Translations under genes and position numbers: made by a program
Part shown: positions 40,134-54,350 of the stretch, in pieces
Position numbering within the stretch: the first letter of the stretch is position 1
Layout: each line of letters opens with the position of its first letter
Assembly: GCA_964035775.1 (NCBI GenBank)
Contig: OZ038315.1
Location: forward strand, 27,107,235-27,171,234
DNA from: Osedax frankpressi
Lineage: Eukaryota > Annelida > Polychaeta > Sabellida > Siboglinidae
DNA length: 64,000 nt
Direction of reading: 5' to 3'
Notes under the pieces: model-generated
Databases searched by the model: none
The model's input: the letters and a program-made list of their open reading frames with translations, nothing else
What the model was told of the DNA's origin: nothing

Positions 40134-41490
40134 GTGTATCAATTACACTTTTAACTAAGGTATTAATGTTAATAAGTCTATAATTGATGATTTAGCTGCT
40201 TGTATAGTGTAATGTTTAATAGGTAGAAAGCCGTTGAATAATAAGAAATTTAATATAATTTAAATATTCATTATTATTATATTATATTATAATGGTGCAT
40301 TTTGATAGTATATCATCTTAATTTAATATTAGTTTGAATAAATGAATTAATTGTAGTAAATGATGTTAGGTATAATATTTTTAAGTATATTATTAATCCA
40401 ATAATTTATAGTAAATTATTATTATACAAATGTATAAATTACAATGGAATATGCTAATAATATTTATAAATAATACATTATTATGAAATATATCTATTAT
40501 ACTTTATTATAATATAATTTAGAAGATTGGTAAGTTTAATTATTAATTATTAAGTTTTAAGTGTTAAATTCTTTTACGAATATTTCTATATATACAATAT
40601 TTACAATGTCAGAAATAACAAATTTAATAACTAAATAAAAATTAATTTTTATATATAATTAACCTTATTAGATGTATAGATAATATATTATTATATAATA
40701 GTATAGTTTACTGCTCTCGAAATAATAAATATAGCAATTCAAAAATGTTATAAATATTTAGAATATTATTACAATACTTACATATATTTATAATTAAGAT
40801 GATTAAAGATAATTATCAATAAACGAATATTAATCTATAGTTTTGATTATATTTACAAACTTTATATAGTTTACAACATATAGGTTGTAAAAATCTGTAC
40901 TAAGGTTGATATATTATTAATGTTGTAGAGATCTGGTTTTTTATTGAAAATAAATATTCAGTTACAGTTATCACATTAAGATAGCATATTAAATCGTACA
41001 CGTATTTTAAATTCATTTTTTATACAAACTATTACACAATAATAATTTCCAAACTATTAAATTATAATTAAATATTTATATAAGTAATTATTTGTTTTTA
41101 TGTTGAATTCGAAAATATGTATTCAATTATTTTATTAAAATAAGTAAATTATACATAAATAAATATTCTATAAAGATCATTATTACATGCTATACATATA
41201 AGATACATCTTGATATAAATAAATAATGAAATTGTATGATATGGAGATTACATATAAAATTAAATAATAATAATTATAAATTGAGATGTATAGAAATAAA
41301 TAATTCATAAAAATAAATAATTCGAAAAAGCGTAAACATAATTCGAAGTAATTGACAATAAAAACAACATGCAATTCACACCATAAATTACCACTGGAAA
41401 TATACACAATATATATTAAAGCGATTCATATTGTTGTATGTTATGTTATATCCTATGTTCTCCTATATTGATATAATTACTGAAGGATAA

Positions 41491-42495
41491 TCAATGGTTT
41501 ATATCACGTTTTGACGAAACTTGCAAACTTATCATAGTAGATATACTCGGTTCTACAGACGCCATTTTACATCCCATCAAGCGGTTCACCTGCCTCCTGA
41601 ATTCAAATTTGTAGTCTTTGTACTGCAGTAGATATACCACCGGATTCACAAAATTATTAACAATGAGGATTGCGAGGGTAGCATTAAAGTACGATTTCGT
41701 CACTAAATCGGAGTCACTATACCTAGTAATAATGCTGAGGATGGCGCGTGGGGCATGGCATATAAAGAATAATGCTATGCAAGAACCGAGTACACGGATA
41801 ATATTCATCTTCACTTTGAGACGACCTGCAATGATTCTTGCGTACATGGTAACATAGCATACCAGCATTATCATAAAAGGAATACACGAGATCGTAAAGT
41901 TAAACGTTATGGCGAACACTTTTGATCGGATTCCCGCTTTTACATTCCAGAATTCACAACGTCCATTGCTCCCGATGCTGTTAATTCCAATGGAATGCGC
42001 AAGCATGATCGCTATGGAAAATATCCATATCGACACGGCCGCCGTTTTGATGTTCGTCGGAGTGAAAGAGATTCGGTGGCGAATTGGCCAGACCACGCTG
42101 AACATGCGTTCCATCGAAAGCGCGGCGAGGTTGTAAGACGACGCGCACACGTGAATCGCGACTCCGAGTTGGTTGTGAACTATGTTGCAATACAGTTCGT
42201 AACCTAGACCTCGTAAACCTTCGCGCTTCAACGAGTACTTGCCGATAACGTTAAAGGTGCCTGATAATGCCGACAATACATCCATTATACATTGATTCAT
42301 AAGCAATGTGTAGGGCCTTGATTTGCGGATACTAGATGTTGACGAAAGAATTAACATAGCTATGAAGTTACTCAGAATTCCGATAAAACTAATGAAAGCA
42401 TATAATATGTCTGAAAATATTTCATCTATAATTAATTTCGTTATAGGCGAGTACGATGAATTGAAGTTGTTTAGTTGTAGCGTAGAATTGAACAT
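41491..42495 (-). CDS. Class A (rhodopsin-like) GPCR, intronless, copy A
   Basis: Single-exon frame of 334 residues; start context tacCATG with A at -3. Extracellular N-terminus with likely N-glycosylation sites (NST at 3-5, NSS at 12-14). Seven hydrophobic segments with class A marks: N43 in TM1, D72 in TM2 (NQCIMDVLSA), C103 at the top of TM3 paired with C180 in loop 2, ER at 129-130 (MERMF in place of DRY), C246-H-A-P249 in TM6 (in place of CWxP) and NPVVY at 284-288 in TM7. Short Ser-rich C-tail. The pattern fits a lineage-specific orphan receptor, probably for a peptide or small ligand; no subfamily is recognised. It has a nearly identical tandem copy at 58283-59287. Plus-strand frames over it are shadows. 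Confidence 0.92.
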   Translation of the reverse strand: MFNSTLQLNNFNSSYSPITKLIIDEIFSDILYAFISFIGILSNFIAMLILSSTSSIRKSRPYTLLMNQCIMDVLSALSGTFNVIGKYSLKREGLRGLGYELYCNIVHNQLGVAIHVCASSYNLAALSMERMFSVVWPIRHRISFTPTNIKTAAVSIWIFSIAIMLAHSIGINSIGSNGRCEFWNVKAGIRSKVFAITFNFTISCIPFMIMLVCYVTMYARIIAGRLKVKMNIIRVLGSCIALFFICHAPRAILSIITRYSDSDLVTKSYFNATLAILIVNNFVNPVVYLLQYKDYKFEFRRQVNRLMGCKMASVEPSISTMISLQVSSKRDINH

Positions 42496-42689
42496 GGTAC
42501 GTTGGCAGGATAATAAATAGTATTGGTAATCATCGTATATTGGTAATTATATATTGAAATGGCGTGTGTTAAGAGAATGAAGAGATATTAATGTGATACA
42601 CATCTTGCTATTATAGTTGTTTAAAATGTTCAAATGTATAATATTTGATATGATAAAATTACTATTTTAATATTTTATTCATATATATA

Positions 42690-42701
42690 TACACACATGC
42701 G

Positions 42702-42777
<76 letters not shown>
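42690..42777. repeat. (CA)n(TA)n microsatellite about 0.2 kb upstream of GPCR copy A
   Basis: A CA run followed by a TA run, on the 5' side of the minus-strand GPCR gene. Confidence 0.95.
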
Positions 42778-42779
<2 letters not shown>

Positions 42780-43329
42780 TTAAATATATCATCTATGCAT
42801 AATAAGTAAATATTTTAGTTGATCTATATTACCATGAAAACAATTCAAACAAGGTCATTTATTTTTTATATATGGTAATATATATATTTTATAGATTAAA
42901 TACAATTTAATATATTTCGATACTTTTTTACATAAGCCAATAAAGAAAAAAATTGTTTTAATAATAATAAATTAATATACATTTATCTTAAAATAGTAAT
43001 TAATATATATTAGAAATTATATAAATGTATAAATGAAATTAGTTCAATAAAAAAAACTTTAATATCAATATATATTTATAAAATGTAAAAAACCCTTAAT
43101 AATAATGGTAGAATAATAATGGTAGTGGGGGTAGAATATAACTATAACTATTATATTATAAATCTATTGATACAGATTTAATATAAACATTGGCATCGAT
43201 TATATAATTAATTATTTAAAATCCTCGGCTATCATTTATGAATTTTACAATTTAATAAATGTAATTTTATTATCATCGTTTCAATAATGATAGAAATTTA
43301 GAAACAATCTTCACTTCTAACATATGCGG

Positions 43330-44542
43330 AGAATTCAGCTTTAAAAAAACGTACTCGTTATTTAGATAAAGTAAGTTTATTAAGAAAAAGCATAAACTCT
43401 CCAAAATACGAATAATACTGTGAAAAACATATCGTATGACAAAGTATTTGATATTTGCTCATGCAAAGGCAATGGTCCTTCTTGCACCTGTCCACGGGAG
43501 AAGAGAGTTCCTGTAGCATAAGTTTCATTCTTAAAGGACCAACGATCTAAACGTTTAATGTGTATTCAAACCCAATCATTATCTACGTCTATCCAAAGCA
43601 GGATGAGAATGCAGGACCACATATTTACCAGAGAAAATTTCTTTAGTATTACAAATTATAAAGTAGTATTTTATATCAAACTATATTATAAATAATATTA
43701 TATGTAAATAAAACGTATGTTTATTATGAAATTATTCATTTATATAATTAAATTAATTAAATGTTTAATTTTTAATAATATTGATATGTATCAACATTAA
43801 TTATATGCACATTTGTTTATTATCATTACTTAATAATGTTTACTTTTAATTGACATATCAATAAATTACATATGTTTGTATTTTATTTTTATATTAAAAG
43901 CTATATATAATGTTCAATAGATATGATAATACATTTACATTGGTTTCCTTTGCTAACATTAATTATTAACAACTTATAATAATTAATATTTCTTAGTGAA
44001 TTGGAATCTTCCTGGAGTGATCCGTGTTCACACAGTTCTCCTGGAATACAAACTGATGACTATGAAAGTGAATATGAAATATTATGAAATACAAGGTTAT
44101 ATTTAAATCAAAGTAAAACTTCCCACAAAAGAAAGATAACTACACTCCCTATCTTTATGTGTATATGAGATATATTTTCTTAGTAGTATCTTTGATAAAG
44201 CTATCATAACATTTTTTATATTATAATATTTAATTAATAAAGGGATATGTGTTCTCATATATGATATCTATTGATATAGGTATTCGCATTCTTATTATGA
44301 AAATACAATGAAAATGGCTGAACGTTATTCTATTCCTGATATTCCCCTCGCTGCAAGTATATCCTCATTATTACTTGATCTGGGTATAATTACAAGTGGT
44401 AACCGTGATAGAATTATCGATATAAATGCTGTACGACGACAACGCAAAAGATATCGCTCAGAAAATATTCCTGAAAAAGTAAATATGAATTGTATTAATT
44501 TTGATGGAAAAATAGATTCAACTTTGCAATCCAATCGGAAAC
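43330..44542 (+). pseudogene. 5' part of a decayed multi-exon repeated gene ('HTQ-VER' family), copy A, cut at the duplication junction
   Basis: Matches the left part of 59990-62360. Recognisable blocks are RTRYLDKVSLLRKS, VFDICSCKGNGPSCTCP, an acidic Ser-rich linker near 44000-44080, and AERYSIPDIPLAASISSLLL with VRRQRKRYR near 44308-44470. The last open frame stops where copy A meets copy B. The family is an uncharacterised, multi-copy metazoan one that I recall from arthropod, cnidarian and annelid predictions. Several disruptions are present, so it is not a working gene. Confidence 0.55.
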
Positions 44543-47500
44543 GGGTACTAAAACATATTTATTATATTTCTATTTTGTTTTAATCCTAATTCCTGACGTT
44601 TACGTATCGTTTACGTATCGTTTCATTACTTTTCTTCCCTATCCCAAATGCTATTATGAATTGGATTGTATAATTATATATATATGTGTTAAAATAACCA
44701 AATTACAAATTACAAATAATATGTTATAAATGAGGTTATATATACGTATATATACATATATGTGTATATATGCTTACCGTTATATTTAATTCATGAAATA
44801 GTATATTTAAGAATTTAATAATATATAACTGAATTATAATTAATATCCAGCTAAGTTATTTGTTAATAATTATATAATTAATAAATGAATTTTATATGTT
44901 ATGAAATACAATACACATTAAAAAGTAAACATACATTTTTCAAATTATATGATACATTACATTTGATAGTAACACATAATATAGTGTATTATTCACCTAT
45001 TATCGAGAATATCTAACTTATAGTATTGTCATACTAAATATATTATATATATACAAAATACGGAAAATAGAATTATTTAGACTCATTTATATATTTTAAG
45101 ATAAATGAATTTCAAATATTATCAGTTATAAATCAGTTATATTATCCCAATAAAATACATTACAATTTATTATGCATCTATCTACAATTAAACTAAAATT
45201 ATTCTATCTGTCAATTAAACTCAAATTAAATAGCAATCGCGTATTAAATATTATGATTTAAAATCTAAAATGATTTTTGTTTTAAAATTATATATTAAAA
45301 ATGTAATTACTGATAAGTAAACTTGCATATATTATATGTGTCATATATCTAAAATATAATAATATATAGAACATTTATTTTCTCACCGATGACTATAAAT
45401 TTAACAAATTATGATACATATTTATAATAATATATTATCATATATGAAATAATTATATACACACACATATATATATATATATATACACACACATATATAT
45501 ATATATATATATGTGTGTGATTATATGTGTGCGTGCGTACATGCGTGTGTATGTGACGCACACTGTGCGTGGGCCTGTGTGTTAATTGGATGTATGGTAT
45601 TAACTATATATTGACTACTTATCATATATAATAATTAAAACATATTCGTTATTATATATAGATTAAACTAGTAATATACAATATAAAAAATATAATATGT
45701 TTTTATGAAAGCTAAATATGTAAAAATATAACTATTTACATTATTATAATTGGCACACCCTAAATACACCAACATACGAATACAATGTATCCATTCAATA
45801 TAATAATATATTAATATTTCACAAAAATCTTTTACATAACAATAATTATAAGATTTATTACTAACCTACATATATTATGTTTAATAATTATGTGTTATCA
45901 TTAATTACAAAGAAATTAGTATAAGTCCTTAACACCATACAAATACCCCATATAGGGGTCAATATGTACTCCTTTTCCAGAAACATGTGCAAAATGGGTT
46001 ACTGAGAAAAGTGGATCGTTTCAAGTGACACACTCTGATTTCATTGTATACATTTATAAATAAATTATTTAAAAATTCTACATTAAAAATATATATACAA
46101 TAGTTTAACAACTATAAATATTTATATACAACAATACATTTTGCTAGCAATATTCAATAAATATGTTATGGCAGGCCAAGCATTGTTATGAATGTATCTA
46201 GCTTTAAATTCAAATATTTAGATTACAATATTTCAAACTTTCCCATGAAAAATTATAATACGTTGAAATTTACAATTTTCTTAACTACTTTATTTTCTAC
46301 AAAGACACCATATCAGTACTACAGTAAATGATTATAAATTATAGTGTATAAAAAGTAACAATATATTAAATTTACTAGCGGTATCTCCAGTATCGCAGAG
46401 AAGAACCCATACTCACGTAATTTATAACATTTATATTTCGATAAAACATTACAATTATAGATTGAAGATTTATTTTTAAAAGTACTAAAGTATTTTATAT
46501 TATATATTATCAAAACATCCTTTGTACTCGAGTATACTAGGTACTTTAATATTACAGATCAGATACGACAAAGAATCAGATATTATTGATCGGATAAGCT
46601 ATTTTAAAACAATTAAGTTTTATAATATAATGTTTATCTATACGATTGGCGTGTTGATATTTATCTAGAACATCAGATAATTGAATTTTATTTTATTCGG
46701 GGTATTGGATAATATACATAATGATATATATTTTATCTAAGTAATTTAAGCTTCCACAAATTTATAAATATTTTATATACCTTTATGCTACATATATAAA
46801 GCAATATATTTAACGTATATGATTATTTTTAATTTATTTTAAACGATAATATAAAATACATTATTTTCAATGCTATAAGCCTTTTGCAAATCAAACCACT
46901 CTGCATATGACAACAGTAGTATATATTATCAGCGACATAATTTTACAATGATTTTATTAATGAATGCACTGCTATATCATGATATTTTAAAAATATGTAA
47001 ATGGTTATATTTTAATTAATAATTTTAAATTATAAAATAATAATAATATCTAATAAATACATAAAAATGAATTAAATTAATTGTAATTAATGGGATTAAT
47101 GTAATTTATCATATAACCTTATTATATTTTTCAGATTAATTATCCACTCTTTCAAAACTTATTTTATAAATCTTATTAATATAAAAAATGCATAATATTA
47201 ATGGATATAATTTATTTTCAATATATGAATATAATTTCAATTGATATAAATTAAGTTTTATAATCCACGTAAATCCACGAAGAAAAATAAACGTACACAT
47301 GATGTATACATACTATTGTATCATTTGTTGAACAATTGGTACCATACTATTATAGTGTTTTTTCTATAAATATAGCTTACACTACCTGTTTATTATTATT
47401 TACTGTAAATATCTAATCCATCTTACAGTGTGGTACGAATCAAATATTCATTAATACATATTCATACACAAGGACATTTGTATTAATTTAAATATTAATA

Positions 47501-48510
47501 TCGTATTATCTGATATTATTAATAGGACTTATTATTCTAAACTGCATCGTTTAATATAACGCTGACTTATTGATAATAATTTATTTGTATTACCTTTTGA
47601 ATGCAATAGACTTTATATTATATTAATTAGCCTTATGTTATATTATAATAAAAATAACAAATGTAAAAATAGACATTATAAAGAGTTGAGTAAATTATTG
47701 TTTTATAAATGAGATTAACAAAGTATGCTAATTAGCTTTATTTGTTTACAAATTTGTTTACCAATATTATACTTATAATTATAAACATGAATTCTATGAT
47801 AAACCACTAAATCTTAATTACTATTCATGGTCACGCAATATGCTCAACATGAATAATTATTAATTTATGTTATAAAAAACCTTTATACCATTTGCTATAC
47901 GGAGATATTTACGTTATGTAAACCAATATCACTAATTAAAATTAGTTTTATCTTGAGCATATTTGTAATTTTATTTAAAACTAATATCAACTTTCACAAT
48001 ATCCTACTATTAGTATGATGTGTTTTTTATCAAATATGATATAAAATGTAATAACGTACTCAATACTTGGAACTGTATCAATAAATGTACATACTTATTG
48101 GTAATATATAGACGAATATAGTAAGATTACTATTTTAACAATTCATTCTAATATATGTATATATGACAATTAAAAAAAACAATGAAGTATTTAAAAAAAC
48201 AATTTTATGTGAATACAATATTTTACTAAATAACTATTGTGTTATATATAAATATAAAGAGTTAGCCATATAAATATATATATAATATCTTTATACACAT
48301 ATATAAATTAATGAATTACATAATATATTGAATGAGTTATTGCAAATATAAAATCAGTAAGCAAGTGTATATAATTATTCTGAGTTTATAAATTTATTAT
48401 TAATAGTAAAAAAATAGTATGGTTTGCAATATGTTTATTATTATTGAATATATAAATATTCAATGTTATATCTACATATATATTAACACACACACAAACA
48501 AACACACATG

Positions 48511-48569
<59 letters not shown>

Positions 48570-48572
48570 GCA

Positions 48573-48614
<42 letters not shown>

Positions 48615-48798
48615 TACAATTTTTCACTATTTTAATATTTAAAAATAATTATAAACATGCAATTTATTTAATTTATATTGCGTTTTTGCGGATCTGAAAT
48701 ATTACAACAATATTGATAACATATAAATTAATCTAAATAGTACATAAAATAAATTAATATAAAACAAATTTAATTAATATTTTATCGCTGAGGTGAAT

Positions 48799-49137
48799 TA
48801 ATAATAATAATTATTAATAATAATAATGTTAATAAAAATATTAATAATAATATTAATAATAATAATATTAATAATAATAATATTAATAATAATAATATTA
48901 ATAATAATAATATTAATAATAATAATATTAATAATAATAATATTAATAATAATAATATTAATAATAATAATATTAATAATAATAATATTAATAATAATAA
49001 TATTAATAATGATAATATTAATAATAATAATATTAATAATAATAATATTAATAATAATAATATTAATAATAATAATATTAATAATAATAATATTAATAAT
49101 AATAAAATTAATAATAATAATATTATTAATAAAATAA
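48799..49137 (+). repeat. 12-bp array (ATTAATAATAAT), copy B, about 25 units
   Basis: The same array expanded. It gives an open frame of repeated Ile and Leu that is an artefact of the 12-bp period. Confidence 0.95.
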
Positions 49138-49735
49138 CAATTATAATAACAATATTAATACAATTTAATTACAGTTATTTTCTAACATAATAAGTTCACT
49201 CAATTAGGATTGCTTTCCTAATTAACTAAATAATAATTAATTAATTGTAAGTTTTATATTAAAGGGACGTTTAAATATTAAACACTTTATTTATTATAAT
49301 ATTCTTATATATATATCAGTAATTTATATATGTATATATGAATTTATAAATAATATAATAAAAATGATAATACATATACTATTATAGTAATACATATTAA
49401 AATATAAATTTATGTTTAATTTTAAAATAATTTAGATAGATTATATATTATAAAATAATATATTTACTGACATATAATTAATATCATAAGTTTATGATAT
49501 ATTTATATTTTTATATTATGATCAGTTGTATTATTATTTAATTTATTTTCTAAACCCATTGTTATAGATAAAATGCTGTAAGACATAACTAATATAGAAT
49601 TACAATGGTATAAAATAGAGTATATTTGTTATTGAATTAATTCATTAATTTGTTAGATTGTATTTAGAAATTTTACTGAATTCAACGACATTATTTATAA
49701 AATATCTTATCCATTCTGAGATGATTAAATTAAAG

Positions 49736-49985
49736 AGATATGTTATTGTATATTATCGATATGTTATTGTTTATTGTATTTATGTTATTGTTTATTGTCT
49801 ATATGATATTGTCTATTGTCTATATGTTATTGTCTAATGTCTGTATGTTATTGTCTATATGTTATTGTTTATTGTCTATATATTATTATTTATATATTAT
49901 TGTCTATATGCTATAGTCTATGATCTATTGTTATTGTCTATTGTTATTATTTATATGTTATTGTCTATATGCTATAGTCTATTGA
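49736..49985 (+). repeat. Imperfect minisatellite (TATGTTATTGTTTATTGTC), copy B
   Basis: Same array as 32846-33050, longer and rearranged at its right half. Confidence 0.85.
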
Positions 49986-50333
49986 AGGATAATATTCACT
50001 GTTTGTTATTATCTATTGCTCATAACTAAGTCGAATCTTTCAATATAAATAGTTCCATTAATAATATAAAATACACTTCGTTGATATTCTATATTTAGAT
50101 GCACAATGACAATATTTTGAAAAATCTATACTTCTGAGGTCATTATTTTTAATTATTTTCTGCCAAATTGAAATGTATTTTATTACGCCGTAGAATCAAT
50201 ATTGCAATCCCTGACTGATGAATGTAATTTGTTCCACTATATCAGAGAATGACAATTATAATAATATATCATTAAAGTAATATATCTTAAGTAAAGATTA
50301 TAATATCCAAAAAATATATACATATATATATAT

Positions 50334-50388
<55 letters not shown>

Positions 50389-50579
50389 TTGATAGAGTTT
50401 AAATACTCATTTAACGTATACATTTTACTTCAATAATAAAGTCAACTTCGATAATACACTTGACCAAAGTTGTAATTGAGATGTAGCGGAATTATGTAAA
50501 GATTAAATAAACGAGTTCCATTCGCTTATTAAACAATTATCTTACTTTATAATAAGTTTGAATTTAATAAATATTTATG

Positions 50580-50813
50580 TTTTGATTTAAGTTTCGTTGT
50601 TTTTTCATGGATACACCGGATCTGAAGTGGATTTATATAAGGATACGAATGGGAGTTATTTGTATTCGTTTAGATGAATTGGTTGAATCTAACGGAACAG
50701 ATACACATATACATCCGCTTCCTGTCTACAAAGCTAAAAATGACAGCGGTTTTTATATAATAAATGGGTGTTACGATCATTTATCGTCGAGCAATTTCAT
50801 TGTTCTCTAGGCA
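50580..50813 (+). pseudogene. Gene-like island of unknown identity, copy B (67-codon open frame)
   Basis: The frame 50607-50810 starts MDTPDLKWIYIRIRMG and ends GCYDHLSSSNFIVL with a TAG stop. An acceptor-like ttgatttaag lies about 15 bp upstream. Two overlapping frames look equally protein-like over its first third. Family unknown; it could be a short real exon or the remains of one. Confidence 0.28.
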
Positions 50814-50875
50814 GTTGAAGTTATTTCTAATTTAGTAATTATACTAGATATTTAAAGCTATTATTAATTAAGCTA

Positions 50876-50926
<51 letters not shown>

Positions 50927-51545
50927 ATGCTACATTTTATTTTTTATGATTTTGTTTTTATAAACATCACAATAGAAATTTCTAACTACTCTAATTTCTT
51001 AATATATATATTTACAAATACATATATTTTTAATGAAAACCAGTTTATAGCTGCATATTTATATTAATAGGATATTATCATTAATATTAATATAATAATT
51101 TTACATTTTCTACATATTCAATATAACATAGAATAACATATTTGTATTTTTGTATTGATAATATTGCAGAATATTTAATGAATCCACTCCTCTTTATATC
51201 GATAAGAAAAAAGTAATTATGGAATTAGGAGTTATCATTAAACTATGAGTTATGCTAATAATTGAATACAATATGTTATTATATTTTTATTAGTCATTTA
51301 TTATTTATTTCACTTTATTTTATTCGCTTTTTAATAATCTCACGCTACTGAAGAAATTTCTTTATTTATCTCATAATCCATAAGGATTTACAATTATTCT
51401 TATGAATCTATTTCCATGATTCCTCACATGAAATTCATATCCATATTGCTATTTTTTTCTGCTACGAAACTTTCGTTTCTTTTATCTTCCAAGATAAATT
51501 TAATTAATGAGAAATCAATATATATATATATATATATATAATATA

Positions 51546-51589
<44 letters not shown>

Positions 51590-52189
51590 TATAAAACTAA
51601 TCGTTAGACCGATTCTAGATTACCTACTGATTTAAGTATAAATACTGTTTAATCATTAACAAAATATCTAACATGCATATATACATACTATCATAATATA
51701 GCCATCTAGTCACTTACCCCACCAGATACTACTTACTGTTCCAGGCTAATTAAATAAACTTCTATCCGAGGTACATTTATAATCCGATAAAAAATGCTAC
51801 AAAAATTAAAGATCATTCTTTTTATCTAAATATAGACTACACATCTAAACCAAACCTTACTTCCGACTTATGATTACGCAACACGTTGTTCTACGGACTA
51901 CTAACTCATCTATAATACAATAAAACATGTACTATTTCAATCCACTACCACTCTGTATCTGGTACTTGATGGCACAGCGTAACACAACACTCGTTATTCA
52001 CCTATTCTTCTACCAATGATTATGCAATACTCACTTTCAACAATAACGGACACCTAGATGATCTCACACTTATTTATTTAGTGTTAAGCAAATGCATCTA
52101 GATATACACATATACATACACATAGACGAATATACCTATTTACACCCGTACACATGCATATTTACATACACGAATATTGACGCGCACAC

Positions 52190-52275
52190 GCACACGCACA
52201 TACGTATACACATAAACACCCACACCCACCCAAACACACACACACACACACACACACATACACACACACATACAC
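52190..52275. repeat. (CA)n microsatellite, copy B
   Basis: Counterpart of 35206-35297 with a shorter pure CA run and an extra imperfect CA-rich stretch on the left. (TA)n tracts follow near 52318-52360 and 52560-52590. Confidence 0.93.
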
Positions 52276-52321
52276 ATATATACATATGTACATTTTTATA
52301 TAAATAAATATATATATAGTA

Positions 52322-52363
<42 letters not shown>

Positions 52364-52559
52364 TTTAAAAAGTATTTAAAAGTAGTTATTAAGTTACCAT
52401 TTAGACTATGGTATTACATTTCAGAATAACCATGTAGTTTTAAATAAAGTATAAAGATTGTCGTTAAAATGTCTCTTATTATTTAACTGATCGAATATTA
52501 ATTATGTGAAATTCTTGTTCTATTATTATTTTTTATTTAAAGATTCAGTTTACATTATA

Positions 52560-52593
<34 letters not shown>

Positions 52594-54029
52594 TTACAAT
52601 GGATCATATTTAGGAATTTAAATATTTTAATTATTTATGACATAATTAATACTAATTAGCATATTTTATATATTTAAATAATATCAATAGTACTATTATG
52701 ATATAATATTATAGTGTCTCAATATTTTATATTATATAGTATACAATTTTATAAATAATAAGATTCGTGGCTATATTATAATACATATTATTTTAAATAT
52801 TACTTAAATATTATATATTTAAGTTATTTATAATGATGGATTAATTATAATATTTGTAAATATATATTATCTAGTATAACTAACATATATAGCTAACAAT
52901 TAATATATCATTGTTTATATTGTTATTTTTTCCGATTATATATGAGAATATTAATATAGAAAATATTAGTTTATTAATGTTAATGATGATTATTTTTGTT
53001 CAAACATAAATATTTCATTATTACCATATATAAATTTTCCATATTATCATATAAAAAATACAACTATATCAAATTTATATATATGGTTAAATACAATTAT
53101 CTATTATTTCGAATATTTATATTATATAATATTTAGATTTTATCGTAAATTCATTAATACTAATTAAAATATTTAAAAATTAAAAAAATATATTGTAATA
53201 AAAAAGAAAAGAATTTAGAATTTATTTATCTTTACAATAATTAAAACTATCTTAAGGAACTAGATGATGTAACTCTTATACACTTTTATATACTTAGTTT
53301 AAATATAAATCAAATAGAATTTTATCTTTTATTATTTATGACAACAAATATTAAAAGGAAAGGATGATTTCCTGGTTTATGTTAAATTACGGTTTAATAC
53401 ACTACCCAATATAACAATATCGCATATTTTTTAGATATTTTAATCTAATATTAGAGATCAATGTAATTTCGTAAAAAGAATTACAATTTAATTTGTATAT
53501 ACATACTTTCAATAATATATGACTATAATATTACAACATATGAATATAATATATGTTGTGTTCTTTATATCAGATATTATTTGTTCTTTGATTTTAATAT
53601 TTTTGTACTAAAACCATATATATAAGTAAATAGATATTTTAAGATATTATATAAAATATTATTGTACTATTTATTTCATGTAATAATGCATGAAATATTA
53701 AGAAAAATTATACTTTTCGTTACTTATAAGGTAAATAAAAGTATCATTTTACATATACGTATAACTTATCATGCAATATATAAGTTTTACGTTATATACG
53801 TTTTACGTTATATATATATATAACAGATAATATATATATATATATATATATATACATAAATTATTTTTTATTATTTAAGTATACGACGCTTAAATCAAGA
53901 AGCAGGTATATGGATAGTTATTAAAGCTGTCCCGTTATTATCCTCAAATGATATAAACATATTTCTACAATATAAATACATCAGTTGAAATATACTATAT
54001 AAACTATAGCTAGATATAATAATGTGTTA

Positions 54030-54350
54030 CCAGTGAATTAATTTCAGTCATGGAATTATTGGCACAAAATTCGTATTCAGGTGAAATAACTTTTACATTT
54101 TCAGAAGTACTCAAACAGACAATTATCAAAGATGACAACACTTAGTTTATCAACCATATTAAAGTCGCCTTCGATTGACAAGAAAATATGCCTATTTTAC
54201 ATTTTTAGCCAAACTTCGAAGAAACTATATCGCGTAAGAATTTTAGATTTTGATTATCATTCTATTCAATATGCAGATTCGAATAACACATATTGGGGAA
54301 GCTCACGAGGTTTGAAATATCGGTATATTCCAAGTAATTTATATTAGAAT
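54030..54350. pseudogene. Second gene-like island, unknown family, copy B
   Basis: Plus-strand frames include MELLAQNSYSGEITFTFSE and, further on, RVRILDFDYHSIQYADSNN, in different phases. The longer version of the island is here. Function not recognised. Confidence 0.22.

Larger units (their letters stand above)
27828..44542 (+). repeat. Copy A of a 16.7-kb direct tandem duplication
   Basis: Starting at GGGTACTAAAACATATTT (27828) the sequence matches copy B from 44543 onward almost base for base over the whole unit, apart from microsatellite length changes and scattered indels. Copy A runs into copy B at 44542/44543 (GGAAAC joined to GGGTACTAAAACAT). The flank left of 27828 is unique. Contents: simple repeats, two gene-like islands, a foldback palindrome, a GPCR gene and the 5' part of a decayed gene. 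Other stretches of this unit are AT-rich with nothing recognisable, including 28990-32050, 35630-37400 and 37660-39890. Confidence 0.95.

Noticed and set aside
41183-41407. 74-codon minus-strand frame just downstream of GPCR copy A (and 57967-58194 for copy B)
   Set aside because: Present in both copies, but it is AT-rich, Tyr/Phe/Ile-heavy and differs by in-frame indels. It fits a 3' flank or UTR better than a gene.
41618-42520. Plus-strand frames over the GPCR genes (also 58410-59312)
   Set aside because: Antisense shadows of a well-supported receptor; no independent coding signal.
48826-49137. 103-codon Ile/Leu-rich frame
   Set aside because: Created by the 12-bp ATTAATAATAAT array; copy A has no equivalent frame.
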